NCBI GenBank assembly: GCA_021204905.1
Contig: JAJPYN010000019.1
Location: 145,717 to 209,716 of the forward strand
Source of the DNA: Prevotella sp.
GTDB lineage: Bacteria > Bacteroidota > Bacteroidia > Bacteroidales > Bacteroidaceae
Direction: 5' to 3'
Length of the DNA stretch: 64,000 nucleotides
Of the stretch, positions 17,904-26,776 are shown piece after piece (within the stretch, counting starts at the first letter, position 1; each line of letters opens with the position of its first letter). The notes below the pieces were generated by a model. That model searched no databases. It was not told the DNA's origin and saw nothing but the letters and a program-made list of their open reading frames with translations. A program made the position numbers and the translations under genes.

Positions 17904-19187
17904 ATGAAAGAGTTTGTTACAAGCGAAAGGGCGGAGACGGCAATCCTCGTGGGGCTGGTTACGCCGGAGCAGGACGAGGCGAAGACGAAGGAATACCTCG
18001 ACGAACTGGAGTTCCTTGCCGAGACGGCGGGCGTGCGCGTGTTGTGCCGCTTCACGCAGAAAATCGCATCGCCCAACAGCACCACCTACGTAGGGCGCGG
18101 CAAGCTCGACGAGATAAAGGAATATATCCGCTCATCATTAGATAAGGCTAAGGACGGCATTCTGAAACCTAACGGCGAAGAATATGAAGCGCCCGACATG
18201 GCAATCTTCGACGACGAACTTTCGCCCCGACAGCTGCGCGTCATCGAGGCGGAACTCAACATAAAAATCCTCGACCGCACAAGTCTCATCCTCGATATAT
18301 TTGCTATGCGCGCCCGCACGGCAGAGGCCAAGACGCAGGTGGAACTGGCTCAAAACCGCTATATGCTGCCCCGTCTGAGACGTCTGTGGACACATCTCGA
18401 GCGACAGGCGGGCGGCTCCGGCGGAGGAGGCGGCAAAGGTACGGTAGGTCTGCGCGGACCGGGCGAGACGCAGCTCGAGATGGACCGCCGCATACTCACG
18501 CAGCGCATAGCCCTTTTGAAAGAACGTCTCGTAGAGATAGACAAGCAGAAGACGACGCAGCGAAAGAACCGCGGACGGCTCATACGCGTGGCATTAGTAG
18601 GTTACACAAACGTCGGGAAATCAACGATAATGAACCTTCTTGCCAAGACGGAGGTATTTGCCGAGAACAAACTCTTTGCCACGCTCGACACCACAGTGCG
18701 CAAGGTGGTGGTCGACAACCTGCCTTTCCTGCTCGCCGACACCGTGGGCTTCATCCGCAAACTGCCCGCCGACCTCGTCGATTCCTTCAAGTCGACGCTC
18801 GACGAGACACGCGAAGCCGACCTGTTAGTGCATATCGTGGACATCTCCCACCCCGATTTTGAAGAGCAGATGACCGTCGTCAGCCGCACGCTGAAAGAGC
18901 TGGGCTGTGCCGACAAGCCGCAGATGACCGTGTTCAACAAGATAGACAACTACCGCTGGACGGCGAAAGAGAGCGACGACCTCACACCGGTGAAGAAAGA
19001 CGAGATACCCCTCGACGAGCTGAAACGCACGTGGCTGGCACGCCTTAACGACGACTGCATCTTCATCTCCGCCACGCAACGAGAGAACATCGAAGAGTTC
19101 CGGACGATGCTCTACCGCCGCGTGCGCGAGCTGCACGTGGAGAAATACCCCCACAACGACTTCCTTTATCCCATTCCCGAAGATTAA
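17904..19187 (+). CDS. hflX: Ribosome-associated GTPase HflX
   Basis: GTPase that binds the large subunit and splits stalled or hibernating ribosomes. It has 427 residues. The N-terminal HflX domain contains FTQKIASPNSTTYVGRGKLDE-type sequence and a glycine-rich loop GGSGGGGGKGTVGLRGPGETQ before the GTPase. G1 is GYTNVGKST at 233-241, G3 is DTVGF and G4 is NKID. It heads a run with the DUF4954 gene (12-base gap) and a deaminase. Confidence 0.96.
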   Translation: MKEFVTSERAETAILVGLVTPEQDEAKTKEYLDELEFLAETAGVRVLCRFTQKIASPNSTTYVGRGKLDEIKEYIRSSLDKAKDGILKPNGEEYEAPDMAIFDDELSPRQLRVIEAELNIKILDRTSLILDIFAMRARTAEAKTQVELAQNRYMLPRLRRLWTHLERQAGGSGGGGGKGTVGLRGPGETQLEMDRRILTQRIALLKERLVEIDKQKTTQRKNRGRLIRVALVGYTNVGKSTIMNLLAKTEVFAENKLFATLDTTVRKVVVDNLPFLLADTVGFIRKLPADLVDSFKSTLDETREADLLVHIVDISHPDFEEQMTVVSRTLKELGCADKPQMTVFNKIDNYRWTAKESDDLTPVKKDEIPLDELKRTWLARLNDDCIFISATQRENIEEFRTMLYRRVRELHVEKYPHNDFLYPIPED

Positions 19188-19199
19188 CTTTACCACGAT

Positions 19200-21041
19200 A
19201 TGCGACTACTTACCGACAGGGAAATCACCACGCTGAAAGCGCAGGGTTGCACGGCGGAGGACTGGACCGCCATCAGTGTGAGCGAGGAATTCACGCCCGA
19301 CTACATCCGCGCTGTCGACTTCTTCGGCGAGATACAATTGGGCGTCTTCGAGAAAAGCATCGAAGTAGGCAGCGGTTTTTCGAAGCACTCGGGCATCTCG
19401 CACGCCACCCTGCGCAACGTCATCATCGGCGACAACTGCCTCATAGAGCACATCGGCTGCTACATCAACAACTATCGCATCGGCGACGACTGCCTCATCT
19501 CCAACGCGGCAACCGTCGAGACCACCGAAGGCGCAACGTTCGGCGAAGGCACAATAATATCCGTACTCAACGAGGCCGGTAACGGTAACATCCTCATTTA
19601 CAGCGGATTAACCTCGCAGATGGCAAGTATGATGGTGAAATACGAGTGCGACCGGGAGTTCACCTCCAAACTAAGGCAACTCATTCGTGCCGAGATAGAA
19701 CCTGCAAGCGCGGGCGGGGTAATCGGCAACCGCTGCCGCATAGTAAACACGCAGAACATCGTCAACTGCATCATCAGCGACGACTGCGAGATCGACGGTG
19801 CGTGCCGCCTGTCCGACTGCTCCCTGCGCAGCCTGCCCGATGCGCCTGTCTACATCGGCTCCGGCGTGATTTGCGAGAATTCGATCATCCTCGACGGCAC
19901 AAGCATCCTTAATTCCGCCAAGTTAGAAAACTGCTTCGTCGGCGAGGCGTGCCTTATAAAAAACGGGTTCACGGCGGAGAACTGCGTGTTCTTCGCCAAC
20001 GGCGACATGGCCAACGGCGAGGCCTGCGCGGCGTTCTGCGGACCGTTCACCACCTCGCACCATAAGAGCACGCTGCTCATCTCCACAGCCACATCGTTCT
20101 TTAACGCCGGCTCGGGAACAAACTTCTCCAACCACGCCTACAAGATGGGGCCCGTCCACCACGGCACCCTCGAGCGCGGCGCGAAAACAGCCAGCTCGAC
20201 GCATATCCTCCTGCCCGCGCAGATCGGTCTGTTCTCCGTGTGCTTCGGCAAAATTTACAACCACCCCGACACGCGGCGCCTGCCCTTCTCCTACATCTTC
20301 GGCACAGGCAACGGCTGTACCGTCATCCCGGGCAGAAACATCATCTCCGCCGGCCTCTTCCGCGACATCCGCAAGTGGCCCAAGCGCGACAAACGCACAG
20401 CCGCCGGACGCTGCTCCATAGTTAATTTCGACCCTCTGCCGCCGCTCGCCATAAGCCGCATCATCGCAGCCAAACGCACGCTCGAGGACCTGCAACGCTC
20501 CGCCGCCGAGCAACTGCCTGCTTACGAATTTCAAAACTGCGTAATAAAGGCCTCGTCGCTCCGCAAGGGCATTGAATACTACGACCTTGCGCTTAAAATA
20601 TTCTTCGGGAAAGCAATCGAAAACCTCGACTTAACGCCGCTTGAAGGCAGCATAGGCGACGGCGAATGGAGCGACCTCGGCGGAATGCTCCTGCCCCTAA
20701 GGGAAGAGCTGCGCATTGTGGACGAGGTGAAAAACGAAACGATAACATCGGCCTCGGAAATCCTCGAACGCTTTAAAACAATCCACGCAAATTACGCCGA
20801 ATACCGCCGCGCATGGAGCTTGCGCCTTCTTTGCGAGTATTTCGGTGTCAGCGAAATCACTGAGGAACTTGCAGTAAAGATTCGTGAGGATTACCTCGAA
20901 GCCCGCCGCACGTGGATAAACGAGATCCGCCGCGACGCCCTCCGCGAGTTTGACCTCGGCGATGTGCCCGACGACACCCTGAGCGCCTTCCTTAGCACCC
21001 TCGACCAAGCCCTCCCCGGCGACGCGAAACAAGATATTTAA
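19200..21041 (+). CDS. DUF4954 family left-handed beta-helix protein
   Basis: A 613-residue cytoplasmic protein of unknown function, known mainly from Bacteroidetes and spirochaetes. Residues about 60-300 are hexapeptide-type repeats (for example NVIIGDNCLIEHIGCYINNYRIGDDC) that should form a left-handed parallel beta-helix, as in acyl- and nucleotidyl-transferases. The conserved block ASSTHILLPAQIG through FGTGNGCTVIPGRN to RDIRKWPKRDKR (about 325-400) is the family core. A helical tail follows. It is co-transcribed with hflX and the deaminase. Confidence 0.88.
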   Translation: MRLLTDREITTLKAQGCTAEDWTAISVSEEFTPDYIRAVDFFGEIQLGVFEKSIEVGSGFSKHSGISHATLRNVIIGDNCLIEHIGCYINNYRIGDDCLISNAATVETTEGATFGEGTIISVLNEAGNGNILIYSGLTSQMASMMVKYECDREFTSKLRQLIRAEIEPASAGGVIGNRCRIVNTQNIVNCIISDDCEIDGACRLSDCSLRSLPDAPVYIGSGVICENSIILDGTSILNSAKLENCFVGEACLIKNGFTAENCVFFANGDMANGEACAAFCGPFTTSHHKSTLLISTATSFFNAGSGTNFSNHAYKMGPVHHGTLERGAKTASSTHILLPAQIGLFSVCFGKIYNHPDTRRLPFSYIFGTGNGCTVIPGRNIISAGLFRDIRKWPKRDKRTAAGRCSIVNFDPLPPLAISRIIAAKRTLEDLQRSAAEQLPAYEFQNCVIKASSLRKGIEYYDLALKIFFGKAIENLDLTPLEGSIGDGEWSDLGGMLLPLREELRIVDEVKNETITSASEILERFKTIHANYAEYRRAWSLRLLCEYFGVSEITEELAVKIREDYLEARRTWINEIRRDALREFDLGDVPDDTLSAFLSTLDQALPGDAKQDI

Positions 21042-21060
21042 CCCGCCAAAACATTCAATT

Positions 21061-21528
21061 ATGACTAACGAAAACCTGATGCGGGAGGCCATCCGTCTCT
21101 CCGAAGAGAACGTCAGCAACGGCGGCGGACCGTTCGGCGCAGTCATCGCCAAAGACGGCAAAATTGTCGCTACGGGCGCGAACCGCGTAACCGCCGAGAA
21201 CGACCCCACCGCCCACGCGGAAGTGAACGCCATACGCGCCGCGGCAAAGAAGCTCGGCACGTTCGACCTCAGCGGCTGCATCATATTCTCCTCCTGCGAG
21301 CCTTGCCCGATGTGTCTCGGCGCAATCTACTGGGCGAAAATCAGCCGGCTCTTCTTCGGCAATAATAAAGCCGACGCGGATGCCATCGGGTTCGGCGACG
21401 CGTTCATCTACGACGAGCTTGCCCGCCCTTTAAATAAAAGAAAACTAACCGCCGAGACACTCCTTGCCGACGAGGCGAAAAAGGCGTTCCGCATGTGGGC
21501 GGACAAGGACGATAAAACGCCCTATTAA
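21061..21528 (+). CDS. Nucleoside/guanine deaminase (GuaD-like)
   Basis: Zinc deaminase of the CDA fold. The 155 residues carry HAEVNAIR (52-59; His ligand, catalytic Glu54) and CEPCPMC (79-85; Cys82 and Cys85 as ligands). The sequences GGPFGAVIAKDGKIVATG and FGDAFIYDEL resemble Bacillus guanine deaminase more than the tRNA adenosine deaminase TadA. It probably converts guanine to xanthine. The stop is six bases from the convergent outer-membrane receptor gene. Confidence 0.87.
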   Translation: MTNENLMREAIRLSEENVSNGGGPFGAVIAKDGKIVATGANRVTAENDPTAHAEVNAIRAAAKKLGTFDLSGCIIFSSCEPCPMCLGAIYWAKISRLFFGNNKADADAIGFGDAFIYDELARPLNKRKLTAETLLADEAKKAFRMWADKDDKTPY

Positions 21529-21534
21529 CCCGCC

Positions 21535-23658
21535 CTACTTCACGCCGTTATCATCATCCCTGTTGTAGAGCTTGCGGCTGCCGGCATTATATTTGCGCCC
21601 ATAGCTGAACTTGTAGGCGAGGCTGAAATAAATCATATTGCCGTTGTTTTTGATGTAAGTATGACCGACGCTTTTGTAATATTGGCTCAGGCACTCGTCA
21701 TAATAATCGTAGCCCTTCGCATAGCCGAGCAAAAGCACGCCGAGCCCCGCCTCAAAGCCCTTATATTTATACGAAGCAGCGAGCGTGGAAGTGTTTTCGC
21801 CGCCATCAATATCCTCGCCCCAAAGCGACCTGTCCGCCGTTCCGAAAGCGTAACCGACATCCCAGTTGCCCAGCATCAGCTCAGCCGAGCAACCCCATTG
21901 CCAGTAGTTATAGGTATGCAGGTAGTTGTTGCCGTGGCTTCTGAACGTTGAGAAAGAGCCGTAGGCTTTCAGGTCAAGGATGTCTTTTATTGCGTGGAAC
22001 GTGAAATCCAATTCCTGGTAGCTTTGCAAGAAGTTCTTCTGATTCTCTGACTTTGTTATAATCATATAAGAGCCGTCGTCCTGCAGTTCCGGATATATCG
22101 ACGAAGCAATAGGGCGCGAGGAGTAGCTGAGCGAGCCGTAATAGTTCAGGGAGAATGTCTCTGTATCCCAATCGAACGACAGCGAATTCTTGTTCTGCCA
22201 CCATGGCTTGAGGTACGGGTTGCCGTCGCTGGCTGTGAGGTCGTCTTCTTGCTGTCTAACGTCACTAAGGTCAGACAGAGAAGGTGTTATTTCAGATAGT
22301 CTGCTCGACAATCTTATAGATGTGTTTTTGGAAGGACTGTATTTCAGAGATAGCTGCGGGCGGAAAGTCCATTTGTTGAAACCGATATCTTCCTGGTAAA
22401 CCCTGTTGTAACTTGCCCCGACACCCAGCGAATAATTAAGTTTCCACAGAGAGCCTTGCAGCCCCGTGAAGAAATATAGTTTTTGGGAATTGAGCACGGC
22501 ATCGGTGTTCACGTTTCCTGTATAGTCGTTGTTGGTATGACTTATGGTATATTCGGCTCCTGCAGACAGCACTTCCTTTTTCATTGTCTTTGAATAGATG
22601 GCTTCTGTGATAAGCGAATATTTCTTACCGTCGGTGGTGTAACTGTAATCGTTGAGCGGGGCGCTCTGCATCGACTGTTCTGCCGATTGGTCATAGAGAT
22701 AGTCCTTCATCAGATAAGCGTAGTCTGTGCCGATATATGTTCCCACAGCATTCAGGGCGATGTTCTGGTTGTGGGGCATATTGAGCGAATAGTAGATGTC
22801 GATTGCCGGCGTTTGTGTTCCGTCTTTTATTATGTTGAACAAGTAGAGGTCGGGTTGTCCCGTCTCCTCAACTATTTTGTTAACGCCGCGTTTCGGAGAG
22901 TTGTAGTTGTTGAACTTAAAAGCTATGTTCAACGTGTATTTGTCGGGCTCGGCAAGGTTGTATGATATTTGTAAGTCGTTTGTGGCGTACATGAAAGGGG
23001 TGTTCAGACCGATATAGTTCTTGTCGTGTACCGTGCCGTCAGGGAAATTATATGTGGTGTAGCTGCTGTACCGCCGCTTGTCGTATTCACGGTAAGAGAA
23101 GTCGTAATTGATACTGAACTCCGACTTTTTATAGTTGAACTTGAAATAAGCGTCGGTGTTGTTGAAGCCTGTGGCGAATGCCTGATCGGTGCTTGCGCCG
23201 CCCGCACAACCGGAATATCTGCGCCTGACGACATAATTGATAACTGCGGCGAGGTTGTCGTCGGAATAGCGCACGCCGGGGTTGTCGATATATTCCACCC
23301 TTATCACCTCATCGGGCAGAAGGGATATGATGTCTTGCAACTCCGCCTTTATGTCGTTGATACGTATCTGCACGTCGCCGCCACGTGTAGAACTGATTTT
23401 CCTCTCGGCAACGTTCACCTTGATACCGTTTAGAGACAGCTTGTCCAACAGGTCGTAACCGTTTGACGAGTGTTTCACTATCGTCTTTGAGGGAATGTAC
23501 AGTTGGCGGTCAACCTTGTTGATTATTCTTACGCCGTTGACAGTTATCTCGTTGAGTATCAGTGTTGTATCAAGTGCCAAGCTGTCGGTTTGCGCCGGCG
23601 AAGAAGTGTAAACGGCAACGAGAACCGACATTAAAATTATCGCCTTTCTCATAATCAT
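21535..23658 (-). CDS. TonB-dependent-receptor-like outer-membrane protein
   Basis: A 707-residue exported barrel. The signal peptide is cut after SSPA before Gln. There is a plug-like region at about 30-150 ([24 protein letters not shown], then the [23 protein letters not shown] segment) and a long barrel of the OMP_b-brl_3 kind. It lacks the N-terminal carboxypeptidase-like domain common in this group, and no SusD partner is adjacent. By eye it is richer in A and T than its neighbours, with many ATA and TAT codons, so it may have been acquired. The ligand is unknown. Confidence 0.85.
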   Translation of the reverse strand: MIMRKAIILMSVLVAVYTSSPAQTDSLALDTTLILNEITVNGVRIINKVDRQLYIPSKTIVKHSSNGYDLLDKLSLNGIKVNVAERKISSTRGGDVQIRINDIKAELQDIISLLPDEVIRVEYIDNPGVRYSDDNLAAVINYVVRRRYSGCAGGASTDQAFATGFNNTDAYFKFNYKKSEFSINYDFSYREYDKRRYSSYTTYNFPDGTVHDKNYIGLNTPFMYATNDLQISYNLAEPDKYTLNIAFKFNNYNSPKRGVNKIVEETGQPDLYLFNIIKDGTQTPAIDIYYSLNMPHNQNIALNAVGTYIGTDYAYLMKDYLYDQSAEQSMQSAPLNDYSYTTDGKKYSLITEAIYSKTMKKEVLSAGAEYTISHTNNDYTGNVNTDAVLNSQKLYFFTGLQGSLWKLNYSLGVGASYNRVYQEDIGFNKWTFRPQLSLKYSPSKNTSIRLSSRLSEITPSLSDLSDVRQQEDDLTASDGNPYLKPWWQNKNSLSFDWDTETFSLNYYGSLSYSSRPIASSIYPELQDDGSYMIITKSENQKNFLQSYQELDFTFHAIKDILDLKAYGSFSTFRSHGNNYLHTYNYWQWGCSAELMLGNWDVGYAFGTADRSLWGEDIDGGENTSTLAASYKYKGFEAGLGVLLLGYAKGYDYYDECLSQYYKSVGHTYIKNNGNMIYFSLAYKFSYGRKYNAGSRKLYNRDDDNGVK

Positions 23659-23681
23659 TACGCGAATTTACGAAAAAACAG

Positions 23682-23689
23682 TATCTTTG
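23682..23689 (+). promoter_or_regulatory. -7 box of fumarase promoter
   Basis: TATCTTTG matches TAnnTTTG and lies 37 bases before the fumarase ATG. Confidence 0.65.
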
Positions 23690-23726
23690 CAAAGGAAACA
23701 CATTAAAAACAATCAAACTATTAGTT

Positions 23727-25358
23727 ATGAGTACTCAAAACCAAACCCCCGCCTTTCATTATGCCCCGATGTTCCAGTTGGGCGAAGATACTACCGAATA
23801 CCGCCTTATTTCCAAGGCCGGCGTGTCGCTCTCGGAGTTTGAGGGCGTGCCGGTTCTGAAAGTAGCTCCCTCCGCGCTCGAGTTGCTCTCCTCTCAGGCT
23901 TTCCACGACGTGAATTTTATGCTCCGCCGCGCTCACAACCTTCAGGTGGCAGCTATACTGAAAGACCCCGAAGCGTCTGAAAACGACAAGTATGTAGCGC
24001 TCACGATGCTGAGGAATGCAGAGGTGGCGTGCAAGGGCAAGCTGCCTTTCTGCCAAGACACGGGCACGGCAATCATCCACGCGGAGAAGGGTCAGCAGGT
24101 GTGGACGGGCTATGACGACGAGGAGCCGTTGGCAAAGGGCGTGTACGACACCTATACCGCCGACAACCTGCGCTATTCGCAGAACGCGCCGCTGACGATG
24201 TACGACGAGGTGAACACCCGTTGCAACCTCCCCGCACAGATAGACATCGAAGCCGTGCAGGGTATGGAATACCGCTTCCTCTGCGTGGTCAAGGGCGGCG
24301 GCTCGGCAAACAAGACCTACCTCTATCAAGAGACCAAGGCACGCATACAGAACCCCGGCACGCTCATCCCCTTCCTTGTGGAGAAGATGAAGAGTCTCGG
24401 CACCGCCGCCTGCCCGCCCTACCACATCGCCTTCGTCATCGGCGGCACCTCGGCAGAGAAGAACCTGCTCACCGTGAAACTCGCCTCGACAAAGTTCTAT
24501 GACTCTCTGCCGACGACGGGCGACACTACGGGACGGGCGTTCCGCGACACCGATTTAGAGCGTCAACTCCTCGAAGAAGCCCGCAAGATAGGCTTCGGAG
24601 CACAGTTCGGAGGTAAGGCGTTTGCACACGACATCCGCGTCGTCCGTCTGCCCCGCCACGGCGCATCGTGTCCCATAGGCTTGGGCGTATCGTGCTCCGC
24701 CGACCGTAATATCAAGGCGAAAATCGACAAGGACGGCGTATGGATAGAGAAGATGGACGACTCTCCCTACGAGCTCATCCCCGAAGACCTGCGGCGTGCC
24801 GGAGAGGGAGATGCCGTGAAGATCAATCTCGACCAACCGATAAGCGAGGTATGCCGTGTTCTTTCGAAATACCCCGTCGCAACACGCGTAAGTCTCAACG
24901 GGACAATCATCGTAGCACGCGATATTGCCCACGCGAAGATCAAGGCGCGTCTCGATGCAGGAGAGGGTATGCCGCAGTATTTTAAGGACCATCCCGTGCT
25001 CTATGCAGGTCCGGCAAAGACACCGGCGGGGATGCCCTGCGGCTCGATGGGACCCACCACCGCCAACCGTATGGACCCCTACACCGACGAGTTCCAAGCC
25101 GCAGGAGGCTCGCTTGTGATGATAGCTAAAGGCAACCGCACACAAGCCGTAACCGACGCCTGCCGCAAGCACGGAGGCTTCTATCTCGGCTCAATCGGCG
25201 GACCCGCAGCACTCCTGTCCTCTGAGAACATCAAGAGCATCGAGTGCGTCGAATACCCCGAACTGGGCATGGAGGCGATATGGAAGATCCGCGTAGAGGA
25301 CTTCCCCGCGTTCATCCTCGTAGACGATAAGGGCAACGATTTCTTCAAACAGTTTTAA
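23727..25358 (+). CDS. Fumarate hydratase, class I (iron-sulfur)
   Basis: Interconverts fumarate and malate with an oxygen-sensitive [4Fe-4S] cluster; part of the reductive branch that makes succinate in Bacteroidales. The 543 residues contain both class I halves. The N-terminal half has [14 protein letters not shown] and [12 protein letters not shown]; the C-terminal half has [15 protein letters not shown]. Cluster cysteines are expected in these motifs. It is monocistronic with its own promoter and is followed by the tRNA-Lys gene. Confidence 0.96.
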   Translation: MSTQNQTPAFHYAPMFQLGEDTTEYRLISKAGVSLSEFEGVPVLKVAPSALELLSSQAFHDVNFMLRRAHNLQVAAILKDPEASENDKYVALTMLRNAEVACKGKLPFCQDTGTAIIHAEKGQQVWTGYDDEEPLAKGVYDTYTADNLRYSQNAPLTMYDEVNTRCNLPAQIDIEAVQGMEYRFLCVVKGGGSANKTYLYQETKARIQNPGTLIPFLVEKMKSLGTAACPPYHIAFVIGGTSAEKNLLTVKLASTKFYDSLPTTGDTTGRAFRDTDLERQLLEEARKIGFGAQFGGKAFAHDIRVVRLPRHGASCPIGLGVSCSADRNIKAKIDKDGVWIEKMDDSPYELIPEDLRRAGEGDAVKINLDQPISEVCRVLSKYPVATRVSLNGTIIVARDIAHAKIKARLDAGEGMPQYFKDHPVLYAGPAKTPAGMPCGSMGPTTANRMDPYTDEFQAAGGSLVMIAKGNRTQAVTDACRKHGGFYLGSIGGPAALLSSENIKSIECVEYPELGMEAIWKIRVEDFPAFILVDDKGNDFFKQF

Positions 25359-25392
25359 ATACAATAAGGATAAAGCAATTATCGTGCAAACG

Positions 25393-25423
25393 TTTGGAGA
25401 AAAATAAATTATTATTACCTTTG
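25393..25423 (+). promoter_or_regulatory. Promoter of tRNA-Lys
   Basis: TTTG (25393-25396), 19 bases, then TACCTTTG (25416-25423). It lies about 40 bases before the mature tRNA. Confidence 0.85.
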
Positions 25424-25463
25424 CACTCGCTTTGCAAAAAAGCAGACGCAATTTTATTAGGTA

Positions 25464-25536
25464 GATCCGCTAGCTCAGTTGGTAGAGCACAACACTTTTA
25501 ATGTTGGGGTCTTGGGTTCGAGCCCCAAGCGGATCA
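25464..25536 (+). tRNA. tRNA-Lys(UUU)
   Basis: A 73-base cloverleaf. The acceptor GATCCGC pairs with GCGGATC, with A as discriminator. The anticodon stem CAACA/TGTTG encloses the loop CTTTTAA, giving anticodon TTT at 25497-25499. The T arm GGGTTCGAGCCCC is normal. CCA is not encoded. Confidence 0.97.
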
Positions 25537-25543
25537 CCGGACG

Positions 25544-25580
25544 AAGGCTTTCTTTATTGAGAGCCTTTTTCTTTTTTTGC
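25544..25580 (+). terminator. Terminator after tRNA-Lys
   Basis: AAGGCTTTC (25544-25552) pairs with GAGAGCCTT (25559-25567), followed by a long T-rich tract. Confidence 0.85.
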
Positions 25581-26002
25581 GCCCCGCGCGCTGTTTGCTG
25601 CCGGCATTGATTTTCGCGCCCTTTTATTTGCATAATCCTCGCCGTTCCACTACTTTTGCCGTCGCATTCGGCCTCGCGCCTTGTGCAAGACATATTGGCA
25701 AAAGCGCATTTTCGCTTTATTCTGACTGTGTGAAATCGGACACTTCACAAAAGTATAGGTTCAGAGTATCGAGACAAAATGCCTTCCTTGGTTTTGTATT
25801 CGTGTATTTATTCATGGAATACATCCGAGTGAGGTTGTTTCGATTACCTTGTTTAATTCATTAGGGGAAGTCCAAGCCCAACGTTCAATAGATGAGGCAG
25901 AATGTTGACCTCACTTTTCTTTTATGCCTTAACCAAAACAAGTAAAACTATTTCCGCTTCTGCGGGGTCTCAGGAGCAACAAATTAAAAACTATCAATTT
26001 TT
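25581..26002. other. AT-richer gene-free stretch after tRNA-Lys
   Basis: About 420 bases with base composition unlike the surroundings. A 95-codon frame (25577-25864, plus) exists but shows no signal peptide, domain or family resemblance. Short palindromic features such as GAAATCGGACACTTC are present, but no insertion-sequence ends could be confirmed. It is probably decayed accessory DNA. Confidence 0.5.
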
Positions 26003-26497
26003 ATGAAGAAAATTTTAATGTTAATTGAAATTGTTGCTTGTTCTTCGGTCGCTGTGGCGCAGGAGAAGAAAGAAGTTACGATTAAGGCGGGGACGATAGT
26101 TCCTTTGGAAGCCGTTAATGCAGTAAGGGCTTCAAAGGTGCATGTCGGGCAGTCTGTTGATTTTCGTGTTACGAGGGATGTACTCGTCGACGGAGAGGTT
26201 GCCATACCGAGCGGCACTTTGGCGAAAGGCACGGTATACGAAGCTCAATGCAATTCGTGGTGGGGAACGAAAGGTCGGCTTGGTATCAAACTGCGCAACC
26301 TTACCACTGCCAACGGCGAAGTGCTTTATCTCACCGGTTCCGACGTTAACATCACCGGTAAAAATCGCACGCCGTTATCGGTTGTAACATTTATTTTCGT
26401 GTGGCCTTGCTGCTTCATCCACGGCTCGAGAGCAGAAATGCCGGTCGGCTATGAGGTTGATGCGGAATTAGCAAGCACGGCGACAGTAACACTCTGA
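26003..26497 (+). CDS. Small exported protein, function unknown
   Basis: I do not recognise a named family. The 164 residues start with a signal peptide. Cleavage after VAVA at 19 before Gln is likely; the alternative IVAC could be a short lipobox with Cys13. The body has a beta-rich domain (TIKAGTIVPLEAVNAV, then DGEVAIPSGTLAKG), reminiscent of SAF- or FlgA-like beta-clip folds, and then a hydrophobic stretch VVTFIFVWPCCFI before the end. It lies alone between tRNA-Lys and fusA2 and has its own terminator. The base composition differs from that of its neighbours. Confidence 0.75.
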   Translation: MKKILMLIEIVACSSVAVAQEKKEVTIKAGTIVPLEAVNAVRASKVHVGQSVDFRVTRDVLVDGEVAIPSGTLAKGTVYEAQCNSWWGTKGRLGIKLRNLTTANGEVLYLTGSDVNITGKNRTPLSVVTFIFVWPCCFIHGSRAEMPVGYEVDAELASTATVTL

Positions 26498-26564
26498 AAT
26501 TCAATAAATTACCTTTTCGATTTTGAAACAACAAGTAGGTGATTTAAACTGCACGGCAACCAAA

Positions 26565-26601
26565 TATGCGCATCTCATATCGGGGTGCGCATACTTTTTT
26601 A
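26565..26601 (+). terminator. Terminator of the small exported protein gene
   Basis: TATGCGCA (26565-26572) pairs with TGCGCATA (26586-26593), followed by CTTTTTT. Confidence 0.85.
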
Positions 26602-26651
26602 TTCAGTGTTTATCGTGCAAATGAGGGAAAAACATCGGCTATCAGACACGA

Positions 26652-26690
26652 AAAAGAGACGCTGCAACGTGAATTAAGCTGCGGCGTCTC
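26652..26690 (-). terminator. Terminator of fusA2
   Basis: On the minus strand GAGACGCCGC pairs with GCAGCGTCTC (one G-U pair), followed by TTTTT. It lies about 87 bases beyond the fusA2 stop. Confidence 0.8.
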
Positions 26691-26776
26691 CAATGGATTT
26701 TGTATGTTGCGTACCTGCCGGCACACCTAATAAGTCATCATTTATTAGAACGCGTCGGGGTTCGGCACGGCAATAC

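Noticed and set aside
25577..25864. 95-codon open frame after tRNA-Lys
   Set aside because: No domain, signal peptide, promoter or usual codon pattern; it overlaps the tRNA terminator.
25464..26776. Integrated element bounded by tRNA-Lys att sites
   Set aside because: No second copy of the tRNA 3' end and no integrase were found.
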